Assembly (NCBI GenBank): GCA_964632355.1
Contig: CAZWBW010000049.1
Location: forward strand, 1-20,274
DNA length: 20,274 nucleotides
Direction: 5' to 3'
Origin: JALOAP01 sp964632355
Lineage (GTDB): Bacteria > Chloroflexota > Dehalococcoidia > Tepidiformales > Tepidiformaceae
In this document: positions 14,725 to 20,274 of the stretch, one piece after another
Position numbering within the stretch: position 1 is the first letter of the stretch
Layout: each line of letters starts with the position of its first letter
The notes under the pieces: generated by a model
The model's database searches: none
Seen by the model: only the letters and a program-made list of their open reading frames with translations
What the model was told of the DNA's origin: nothing
Made by a program: the position numbers and the translations under genes

Positions 14725-15558
14725 ATGATCCGCCCGATCACCGAAGAGGACGCCGCACCCGTCCGCGCCATCGCCGAAGAATGCCGGCCGCCCGGCTACG
14801 AACCCGGCACCGACCCCTGGCTCCTCGCCCAGACCGGCCACCGCATCCTCGTCGCGACCCACAATGACGAACCGGTCGGCTTCGTGCGCTGGTGGGAGGA
14901 GGAAGGCGTCGCCTGGTTCGACTTGCTCGCCTCGGTTCGGCCCGGCGCCGGCCGCGAACTGGTGCGCGCTGTCGGCCGGGCCGCACAGGACGCCGGGCTC
15001 CGGCTTGCTCGCACCGTCATCCCCGAGGAGACCATCTTCGAGGAGTACTTCGGCCGCCTCGGCTACTTCCCCATCGCTCGCCAACCGCTCCCCGGCGGGT
15101 CACCGGGCCTCGTCGTCGAACGGCGCCTCCCGCTGCTCACCGTGCGCGAACAGCGCCGCAGCGACGCAGCAGCCATCGGGGACCTGACCGGCGAGGACCC
15201 GTGGATCTTCGAACAGGGGACGCGCCCCGGCTGGTTCGTTGCCTCCGATGGCGACCGGGTGGTCGGCGTCATCGCGGCCCGGGACGCCGGAGGTGGTGTC
15301 GCCAATCTGCGCCCGCCGGTGCTCCTCTCGGAGTACGAAGGCCGGGGCCTCGAACTCTGGATGATTGAACGCGCGGGGCTCTACGCGGAGACGAACGGCT
15401 TCCATACGGCCCGCGTACCCGCGACTGCCGAGCTCGATGCGCTCCGCCGCGACCTCGAGGACTCTCGCTGGTTCCGCGAAGAGACTCCCGACGGCCCAGC
15501 CTACGTTCGGCGGTTTACCGGCGATCGGCTCGAACTTGCGGCCTTCCCGGACGACTAG
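14725..15558 (+). CDS. Tandem GNAT-like acetyltransferase
   Basis: The 277-residue protein appears to contain two GNAT-like halves. The first (about 1-135) reads 'MIRPITEEDAAPVRAIAEEC', 'VATHNDEPVGFVRWW', the loop 'RPGAGRELVRAVG' in the place of the acetyl-CoA motif, and 'EEYFGRLGYFPIARQ'. The second (about 137-270) begins again with 'TVREQRRSDAAAIGDLT' and has 'FVASDGDRVVGVIAARD' and 'EYEGRGLELWMIERAGLYAETNGF'. The first half is closer to canonical; the second may be non-catalytic. The acetyl acceptor is unknown. The ATG at 14725 has GGAG 6 bases upstream, located inside a nested inverted repeat that could hide it. It ends 24 bases from the convergent RpiB-like gene. Confidence 0.78.
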   Translation: MIRPITEEDAAPVRAIAEECRPPGYEPGTDPWLLAQTGHRILVATHNDEPVGFVRWWEEEGVAWFDLLASVRPGAGRELVRAVGRAAQDAGLRLARTVIPEETIFEEYFGRLGYFPIARQPLPGGSPGLVVERRLPLLTVREQRRSDAAAIGDLTGEDPWIFEQGTRPGWFVASDGDRVVGVIAARDAGGGVANLRPPVLLSEYEGRGLELWMIERAGLYAETNGFHTARVPATAELDALRRDLEDSRWFREETPDGPAYVRRFTGDRLELAAFPDD

Positions 15559-15582
15559 CCATCCACGCGTAACCGTGACGGA

Positions 15583-16035
15583 TTAGCCGAATTGAGCGAA
15601 GAGCTCGATGTCGCGCACGCGATCGATGTTCTTCCGCTCCGTCTCGTCGACCGGCTCGTCGCTGAACCAGGCGTCGAGGATCGCGGGGATCTCCTCGACC
15701 TTCGTGTTCTGGAGCGACAGGCAGAGCACGTTCGCGTCGTTCCAGAGCCGTGCCCCGCGCGTCGTCGCCGCGTCGATGCAGAGCGCCGCCCGGACGCCCC
15801 GCACCTTGTTCGCCGCGATGGAGACACCGGTGCCCGTGTAGCAGCAGGCGATACCGGTCTGCGCGCGGCCTTCGACGACGTCCAGCGCCACCCGCTCGCC
15901 GATTTCCGCCCACTCTTCCGTGCCGCCCGTGGCCTTCCCGTAGCCACGCACGCTGAAGCCGCGCCGTTCGAGTTCCCCGAGCAGCGCCTCCGTGAACTCG
16001 TTTCGGTCATCCGCGCCAAACGAAATCGTCGCCAT
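15583..16035 (-). CDS. RpiB/LacA/LacB-family sugar-phosphate isomerase, divergent
   Basis: The 150-residue product has the RpiB fold signature 'GTGVSIAANKVRGVRAALC', followed by 'NDANVLCLS'. The Cys at the RpiB active-site position is kept (C65 in 'IACCYTGTG'), but the following Gly is Tyr. The 'CDH' near the N-terminus of E. coli RpiB reads 'GADDRNEF' (no His), and the His before 'NDTNVL' is Trp98. These changes argue that it does not simply convert ribose 5-phosphate to ribulose 5-phosphate; another sugar phosphate, as in the LacA/LacB branch, is possible (inference). The ATG at 16035 is preferred to the GTG at 16059 because homology starts there and TACCAT lies six bases upstream. It is divergent from the crotonase at 16109. 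Confidence 0.85.
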   Translation of the reverse strand: MATISFGADDRNEFTEALLGELERRGFSVRGYGKATGGTEEWAEIGERVALDVVEGRAQTGIACCYTGTGVSIAANKVRGVRAALCIDAATTRGARLWNDANVLCLSLQNTKVEEIPAILDAWFSDEPVDETERKNIDRVRDIELFAQFG

Positions 16036-16041
16036 ACCTCG

Positions 16042-16047
16042 ATGGTA
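16042..16047 (-). promoter_or_regulatory. -10 element TACCAT of the RpiB-like gene, leaderless geometry
   Basis: On the minus strand TACCAT is followed by CGAGGT and the ATG at 16035. The GAGG is too close to the ATG to be a usual Shine-Dalgarno. Hexamer and spacing match those before the GNAT gene at 2408. Confidence 0.4.
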
Positions 16048-16076
16048 GCAGCCGCGCACATCAGCGAGCCCGCAGC

Positions 16077-16082
16077 TAGACT
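16077..16082 (+). promoter_or_regulatory. Possible -10 element TAGACT of the crotonase pair
   Basis: TAGACT lies 26 bases before the ATG at 16109, leaving a short leader that holds the GGAG ribosome-binding site (16099-16102). The -35 region is not recognisable. Confidence 0.3.
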
Positions 16083-16108
16083 TGGCCTACCTCAACTCGG
16101 AGCACGCG

Positions 16109-16969
16109 ATGAATTACGAACAAATCGCCTACGAGGTCGAAGACCGCATCCTCACGATCACCCTCGATCGTCCGGAAAAGCTGAACGCGTTCACCGGCCA
16201 GATGATGCAGGAGCTGATCGACGCGTTCGACCGGGCAGACGAAGACGACGACATCCGGGCCATCATCATCACCGGGCGTGGCCGCGGGTTCTGCGCCGGC
16301 GCCGACCTCTCCTCTGGCCCCGGCACGTTCGATAACCGCGAGCGCGGTGGCTCCCTCGACCCGACCAAGCACCGCGACGGCGGCGGCCTCCTGACGCTCC
16401 GGATCTTCGAATCGAAGAAGCCCGTGATCGCCGCGATCAACGGCCCGGCCGTCGGCGTGGGCGCCACGATGACGCTGGCCATGGACATCCGCCTCGCCTC
16501 GACCGAAGCGCGCATGGGCTTCGTGTTCGCGCGCCGCGGCCTCGTCCCCGAAGCGGCGAGTTCCTGGTTCATCACCCGTGCCGTCCCAATCCAGCAGGCG
16601 CTCGAATGGGTCTACACCGGCCGTGTGTTCTCCGCGCAGGAAGCGCTCGAAGGCGGCTTGGTTCGCAGCCTCCACGAGCCCGACGACCTGATCCCGGCTG
16701 CGCGCGCCATCGCGAAGGAGATCGCCGAGAACACCTCTGCGGTGTCGGTCGCGCTTTCGCGCCACATGCTCTGGAAGATGCTTGGCGCCGATCACCCCAT
16801 GGAGGCGCACAAGATCGACTCCCGGGCCATCCTCGCCCTCGGCCAGGGCGCCGATGCCCACGAAGGCGTCGCGTCGTTCCTCGAGAAGCGCCCGCCGCAG
16901 TTCAAGCTCAAGGTCAGCAAGGACATGCCCGACTTCTTCCCGTGGTGGGAAGAGCGCCAGTTCGGGTAG
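16109..16969 (+). CDS. Crotonase-family enoyl-CoA hydratase/isomerase (2)
   Basis: The 286-residue acyl-CoA enzyme has the oxyanion blocks 'GRGRGFCAGADLSSG' (56-70) and 'AAINGPAVGVGATMTLAMDIRLA' (108-130, in two parts). As in the crotonase at 13862, the two classical hydratase glutamates are absent (Thr and Phe instead), while 'RRGLVPEAASSWF' offers E148 at the Eci1/PaaG-type acid position. The C-terminal tail 'DFFPWWEERQFG' is typical of one bacterial crotonase branch that often sits beside CaiB-type or acyl-CoA genes. The ATG at 16109 has GGAG 6 bases upstream. The gene ends 23 bases before the next crotonase on the same strand, so the two very likely form an operon. The substrate is unknown; a role in fatty or aromatic acyl-CoA breakdown is inferred. 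Confidence 0.9.
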   Translation: MNYEQIAYEVEDRILTITLDRPEKLNAFTGQMMQELIDAFDRADEDDDIRAIIITGRGRGFCAGADLSSGPGTFDNRERGGSLDPTKHRDGGGLLTLRIFESKKPVIAAINGPAVGVGATMTLAMDIRLASTEARMGFVFARRGLVPEAASSWFITRAVPIQQALEWVYTGRVFSAQEALEGGLVRSLHEPDDLIPAARAIAKEIAENTSAVSVALSRHMLWKMLGADHPMEAHKIDSRAILALGQGADAHEGVASFLEKRPPQFKLKVSKDMPDFFPWWEERQFG

Positions 16970-16992
16970 GCTCCCCTCCACAGGAGGGACCG

Positions 16993-17799
16993 ATGGCGAA
17001 GTACGTCTCGCTCGAGTGGCCACGCGAAGGCGTGGCCCTCGTCACCATGACCAACCCCGCGATCAACAACAACTGCTCCTGGGAGGCAGTCGGCGAACTT
17101 GCCGACGCCCTCCAGGAGGCCCGCGAACAGGGCGCTCGCGTCAGCGTGATCGCATCGGGCGTCCCGGGCCACTGGCTCGAACACGCCTGGCTTACCGACC
17201 TCGTCGCAGCCATGACCGGCGAACCGACGACCGGCCCCGGCACGAACTGGTTCCGGGCCGTTAACGAACTGAGCAAAACACACGTCGTCACCATCGCTGC
17301 CATCTCCGGCGACACCTCGGGCGGTGGCGCCGAACTCGGCTGGTCCTGCGACCTGCGCATCGCCGAGGAGCAGGTGCTCTTCTCTCAGCTCGAAGTGCTG
17401 CTTGGGTTGAGTACCGGGCTGGGCGGGACCAGCCGCCTCGCCCGCATCATCGGCCGCACGGCTACCGCCGAACTCGTGCTCGATGGTGCACCGATGACCG
17501 CCCGCCGCATGTACGAACTCGGCGGCGTCAACCGCGTCGTGCCAGGAGGGCAGGCACTGAGCACCGCGCTCGAATGGGCCGAACGCCTCGCCAGCCGCCC
17601 GCCAAAGGCGCTCGCCACGCTGAAGCAGGTGCTCATCGACAACGACCAACTCCCCCTCGATGAGGCGCTACGCAACGAACAACGACTCTTCCAGCAGGTC
17701 GCCAGCTCCCCTGAGGCTATCGAACTGATGCGCACCACCCAGGCGAGGTACGACGCCGGGACCACCTTCCGCGAGATCTACGGTCCGCCGCTCGCCTGA
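16993..17799 (+). CDS. Crotonase-family enoyl-CoA hydratase (3), divergent N-terminal half
   Basis: The 268-residue second gene of the crotonase pair has AGGAGGG just before its ATG. It keeps both classical hydratase glutamates: E114 in 'SGGGAELGWSCDLRIA' and E134 in 'FSQLEVLLGLSTGLGGTSRL'. The first oxyanion block is abnormal: the usual G-x-G-x-x-F-x-A-G-x-D-L reads 'SGVPGHWLEHAWLTDL' (55-70), and the helix-1 'LNA' block reads 'NPAINNNCSW'. It therefore complements its upstream neighbour, which has the oxyanion block but lacks the glutamates. Whether it is active alone or in a mixed oligomer is unknown. Its 3' end overlaps the convergent DUF3037 gene by 22 bases. Confidence 0.87.
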   Translation: MAKYVSLEWPREGVALVTMTNPAINNNCSWEAVGELADALQEAREQGARVSVIASGVPGHWLEHAWLTDLVAAMTGEPTTGPGTNWFRAVNELSKTHVVTIAAISGDTSGGGAELGWSCDLRIAEEQVLFSQLEVLLGLSTGLGGTSRLARIIGRTATAELVLDGAPMTARRMYELGGVNRVVPGGQALSTALEWAERLASRPPKALATLKQVLIDNDQLPLDEALRNEQRLFQQVASSPEAIELMRTTQARYDAGTTFREIYGPPLA

Positions 17800-18200
17800 G
17801 GCTCCACTGGTGCGGGCGGCCGGACCAGCTCGTCCATCAGGCGCTCCAGTTCACCGTCCAGGTCGTCGCCCGTGCCGGAGTGCACCGGCGACGTCTGGAT
17901 GATTGTGCTCCTCGGGGCGGTGAGCCAGTGGAACCGCTCTGGCTGCGAGAGTTCGGCGATCGGGCCTGCGTCCGGCTCCCCCGCCGCAATCCGTGGGATC
18001 GCCTCGAGACCGCGCCGCACAAGTTCCAGGTCCACCGCCGGGTCGAGGGCCAGCACGCGAGCTTCATCGAGTTCCACCTTCGCGGCGAGGTACCGCCGCA
18101 CGCGGCTGAACAGGATCACCCCCGCGTTCACACACTCTCCCCGCTCGACACGGGGAACAACTCGCACGATTGCGTAGTCATACGAGGCGTTCGTGGGCAC
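17778..18200 (-). CDS. DUF3037 domain protein
   Basis: The 140-residue protein is of unknown function. The N-terminal signature 'YDYAIVRVVPRVERGECVNAGVILF' (7-31, in two parts) is that of DUF3037. The rest is acidic and helical, ending in a Pro-rich tail 'RPPAPVEPQASGGP'. No catalytic motif is visible. The start is GTG 18200, with GAGGAGG 6 bases upstream. This places the start inside the last codons of the HipA-like kinase gene (23-base overlap), so the two are co-transcribed and probably translationally coupled. DUF3037 genes are known to sit next to HipA-like kinases, which suggests a partner, substrate or inhibitor of the kinase (inference). The 3' end overlaps the convergent crotonase gene by 22 bases. 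Confidence 0.85.
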   Translation of the reverse strand: MPTNASYDYAIVRVVPRVERGECVNAGVILFSRVRRYLAAKVELDEARVLALDPAVDLELVRRGLEAIPRIAAGEPDAGPIAELSQPERFHWLTAPRSTIIQTSPVHSGTGDDLDGELERLMDELVRPPAPVEPQASGGP

Positions 18201-18969
18201 GTATCGCCTCCTCGGTGAACACTTCCGCCGCGCCGCGCCGGGCCGCGAGGTACTCCGCGTACGCGGACCGGTGTGCGTTCGCGCTTTCGAACTCACCGGT
18301 GAGCCACTCATCGGGGACCAACTCCAGCACCGACCGGATGCCCTCGTCGGTCACGCGCGGAGTGAGGCGCTCGCACGCTTCGCGCAGTTCGGTCGCCCAA
18401 GGCAACAGCACATGTTCCCGGATCGCCGCGAATGGAGTCCGCGCCCGCTCCATGTACCCGTCCCATTGGTGGTGGAAGTACAGCGAGGCCCCGTGATCGA
18501 TGAGCCAGAGTTCGCGGTGCCAGATCAGCAGGTTGGTGTTCCGCGCCGTCCGGTCCACGTTCGTCACAAACGCGTCGAACCACACGATCTCGGACGCCAG
18601 CCGGGGCGACGGTGGCGGCGAACTCGCCGGATCGAATGCAAGCGCTCCCGGCAGGTAGTCCAGCCCCAGGTTCAGCCCGGCACTCCCCACGATGAGGTCC
18701 CGGATCTCCGGGTCCGGTTCCGAGCGCCCCAGCACAGGGTCGAGGTCGACCAGGACGATCTCCGGCACCGGCAATCCGAGCAGCCGCCCGATCTCGCCCG
18801 CGACGAGCTCCGCGATGAGCGCTTTCGTGCCCTGCCCTGCGCCCCGGAACTTGAGCACGTACAGCCCATCGTCGTCGGCTTCGACGATCGCCGGTAGCGA
18901 ACCGCCTTCGCGCAACGGTGTCACATACCGCGTCGCGGTCACACGCCGGACCTTCGCAGCGGTGGTCAT
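18178..18969 (-). CDS. HipA-like Ser/Thr kinase domain protein
   Basis: The 263-residue product is a protein kinase of the HipA/PI3K-like fold, shorter than E. coli HipA and without its N-terminal subdomain. Visible parts are the beta-strand Lys K40 ('GLYVLKFRGAGQG'), a helix Glu near E54 ('IAELVAGEIGRLLGLPVPEI'), the catalytic block 'NVDRTARN' (D139, N144), and the metal-binding Asp D158 in 'LWLIDHGASLYFH'. All residues needed for ATP use seem present. There is no HipB-type antitoxin gene; the neighbour in the antitoxin-like position is DUF3037. The ATG at 18969 lacks a Shine-Dalgarno but has CAGACT six bases upstream, giving leaderless geometry. The phosphorylated target is unknown; HipA itself phosphorylates GltX, but that cannot be transferred here. 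It is divergent from the CoA-transferase. Confidence 0.88.
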   Translation of the reverse strand: MTTAAKVRRVTATRYVTPLREGGSLPAIVEADDDGLYVLKFRGAGQGTKALIAELVAGEIGRLLGLPVPEIVLVDLDPVLGRSEPDPEIRDLIVGSAGLNLGLDYLPGALAFDPASSPPPSPRLASEIVWFDAFVTNVDRTARNTNLLIWHRELWLIDHGASLYFHHQWDGYMERARTPFAAIREHVLLPWATELREACERLTPRVTDEGIRSVLELVPDEWLTGEFESANAHRSAYAEYLAARRGAAEVFTEEAIRAHERLV

Positions 18970-18975
18970 GAGCCG

Positions 18976-18981
18976 AGTCTG
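18976..18981 (-). promoter_or_regulatory. -10 element CAGACT of the kinase/DUF3037 operon, leaderless geometry
   Basis: On the minus strand CAGACT is followed by CGGCTC and the ATG at 18969. No Shine-Dalgarno is present. The -35 region is weak. Confidence 0.38.
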
Positions 18982-19002
18982 CGGGAGAACCGCCCCACGC
19001 GA

Positions 19003-19037
19003 AAGCGGTTGCCGCCGCTTAGACTCCCGGTGAGAAT
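19003..19037 (+). promoter_or_regulatory. Promoter region of the CoA-transferase gene with an operator-like inverted repeat
   Basis: TTGCCG (19009-19014) and GAGAAT (19032-19037) are 17 bases apart, and the ATG at 19044 follows 6 bases later, which suggests a leaderless mRNA. TAGACT (19020-19025) is an alternative -10. The TTGCCG is the loop of an inverted repeat, AAGCGG (19003-19008) and CCGCTT (19015-19020), so a protein bound there would block the -35. The repeat sits between the divergent kinase and CoA-transferase genes. Confidence 0.4.
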
Positions 19038-19043
19038 CGAGGC

Positions 19044-20274
19044 ATGGCCGATTCTTCGCCCCTCGCAGGTCTCCGTGTGCTCGAATGTGCCGGCTGGAAT
19101 GCGGTATTCGCCGGCCGTCTTCTCGCCGACGGCGGAGCTGACGTCGTTCGCGTCGTGTCCCCATCGGGCGACCAGCTCGACAGCGAACCGCCCTTCTTCG
19201 GCGCGTCCGGTGTCTCCATCCAGGCGGCCTATTACAACAGCGGCAAGCGCATCGTCACACTCGACCTCGAAACTGACGAGGGGCGCCGCCAGTTCCTCGA
19301 ACTCGCGGCCGGCGCCGATATTCTGCTCGAAGACTGGGCGCCCGGCGCGCCACCGGTCGACCTGGCCGGCCTGCAGGCGGCCGCGCCCCACCTCGTGCGC
19401 GTTTCTGTCACGCCCGTCGGGTACGACACCTCCGGCCCCATCGAAACAACAGACCTTGTTGCGAACGCGCTGAGCGGCGCTGCATCGGTGACCGGCACCC
19501 CCGAGACTCCGCCAATGACCGGCTGGGGCAATCAGACGCACCACACGGTCGGGTTCTATGCCGCGATCTGCGCGCTGGCCGGGCTTCGGGCTCGGAACGT
19601 CACCGGACGGGGCCAGCACATCGACCTGTCCGCCCATGAAGCGCTTGTTTCCTGCACCGAGCAGCTCCTGATGCAGTGGTTCTTCCCCGGTATCTGGGGC
19701 GAAGCGCGCACGAAGTCCCCGCGGCAGGGCGCGCTGCACTGGACCGGAGCCTACGACGTCTTCCCCGCGAAGAACGGACAGGGCGTCATGGTTTCCCTCG
19801 TCCTCCGCTTCATGGAGGAGATCCTCCCGTGGCTCGAATCGGATGGCGCGGCGAAGGATCTCGCCAACAAGGAGCTCTATCCGGACATCATCGCGGTGGT
19901 GAAGAACTACCCCTACGCGATGCAGGTGACCCGCGAATGGGTTGCCACGAAGGACCCGCAGGAGCTCTTCTTCGAAGCCCAGGAGCGCCGCCTGAGCTGG
20001 GGCATCGTCCTCGATGTTCCCGACGCCGTGAAGACGCCCCAGGTCGCCGCCCGGAACTGGTTCCAGGAGGTCGATATCCCGGGGTATGGCCCGGCACCGA
20101 TGCCCGGCCGGACCGTTCGCACCGACGTTGACGAGGGCCACCCACAACCCCCGGTCCGCGTCGAAGTTCGCGACCTCGGCTGGGACCGGCGGCCGCAACC
20201 CGAGCCGACCGGCGAAACTCCGCCGGGTTTGCCACTCAGCGGTGTGCGCGTCCTCGACTTCACGCATGTGCTGG
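19044..20274 (+). CDS. CaiB/BaiF family III CoA-transferase, tandem-domain form, incomplete at window end
   Basis: The 410 residues visible encode a CoA-transferase of the family III type, which moves CoA between carboxylic acids, or an acyl-CoA racemase of the same fold. The first domain reads 'LAGLRVLECAGWNAVFAGR', 'LADGGADVVRVVSPSGD', 'YYNSGKRIVTLDLETDEGR', 'ADILLEDWAPG' and 'GRGQHIDLSAHEALVSC'. The position of the catalytic Asp in formyl-CoA transferase (MQDA) is Glu here ('AHEA'). After a Pro-rich linker a second N-terminal motif starts at residue 398, 'LSGVRVLDFTHVL', so the full protein is probably a two-domain fusion of roughly twice the usual length. The ATG at 19044 has GAGAAT six bases upstream. 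Together with the three crotonases it points to acyl-CoA catabolism (inference). Confidence 0.9.
   Translation, partial: MADSSPLAGLRVLECAGWNAVFAGRLLADGGADVVRVVSPSGDQLDSEPPFFGASGVSIQAAYYNSGKRIVTLDLETDEGRRQFLELAAGADILLEDWAPGAPPVDLAGLQAAAPHLVRVSVTPVGYDTSGPIETTDLVANALSGAASVTGTPETPPMTGWGNQTHHTVGFYAAICALAGLRARNVTGRGQHIDLSAHEALVSCTEQLLMQWFFPGIWGEARTKSPRQGALHWTGAYDVFPAKNGQGVMVSLVLRFMEEILPWLESDGAAKDLANKELYPDIIAVVKNYPYAMQVTREWVATKDPQELFFEAQERRLSWGIVLDVPDAVKTPQVAARNWFQEVDIPGYGPAPMPGRTVRTDVDEGHPQPPVRVEVRDLGWDRRPQPEPTGETPPGLPLSGVRVLDFTHVL

Noticed and set aside
18966..20267. A 433-codon open frame on the minus strand opposite the CoA-transferase
   Set aside because: The plus-strand frame is an unmistakable CaiB/BaiF protein; the antisense one is compositionally biased without motifs.

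Overview
The window is GC-rich chromosomal DNA from a heterotrophic bacterium, most likely Chloroflexota, perhaps Dehalococcoidia/Tepidiforma-like. That placement is inferred from the gene mix: Tat-type peptide-binding lipoproteins, Thr/Pro 'TPTATPT' stalks on exported proteins, several crotonases with a CaiB/BaiF CoA-transferase, a ferredoxin-thioredoxin reductase catalytic subunit, and a HipA-like kinase beside a DUF3037 gene. No marker gene here proves it. There is no CRISPR array, insertion sequence, integrase, phage gene or rRNA, and no gene-free stretch longer than about 250 bases.

Layout. Positions 1-1637 (minus) hold a family 5 extracellular solute-binding lipoprotein whose frame is cut by one in-frame TGA at 372-374 and then stays open to the window edge. 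Positions 1881-3690 hold an FTR-type iron-sulfur/disulfide protein, a GNAT acetyltransferase and a ferredoxin-CDGSH fusion. Positions 3796-5088 hold a DinB-like protein convergent with a winged-helix regulator whose receiver domain looks degenerate. Positions 5141-6289 hold a CAP-domain protein back to back with an excalibur-domain lipoprotein. Positions 6404-7587 hold a strong hairpin, tRNA-Val(TAC) and a 5'-3' exonuclease. Positions 7742-10801 encode a 1019-residue surface protein with repeated beta-sandwich domains, a P/T/S stalk and a C-terminal anchor. Positions 10836-13794 hold an MFS transporter and MalQ. Positions 13862-17799 hold three crotonases, a tandem GNAT protein and an RpiB-like isomerase. 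Positions 17778-18969 hold the DUF3037 and HipA-like kinase pair. From 19044 to the edge runs a CaiB/BaiF CoA-transferase that begins a second copy of its domain as the window ends.

Organisation. Genes alternate strands and are tightly packed. Several convergent pairs overlap or nearly touch at their stop codons (3184-3187, 4326/4330, 5806/5807, 17778-17799). Start regions fall into two classes. One has a clear Shine-Dalgarno sequence (SBP, FTR, CDGSH, DinB, regulator, surface protein, MalQ, the crotonases, DUF3037). The other lacks one but carries a NANNNT hexamer exactly 6-7 bases before the start codon (GNAT 2408, excalibur 6289, exonuclease 7587, MFS 10836, RpiB 16035, HipA kinase 18969, CoA-transferase 19044), which suggests leaderless mRNAs.

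Most promising for new biology: the translationally coupled HipA-like kinase/DUF3037 module; the leaderless-start pattern; a nested inverted repeat that pairs with the Shine-Dalgarno of the tandem GNAT gene; the surface protein with an unusual PPATG anchor; and the interrupted solute-binding protein.
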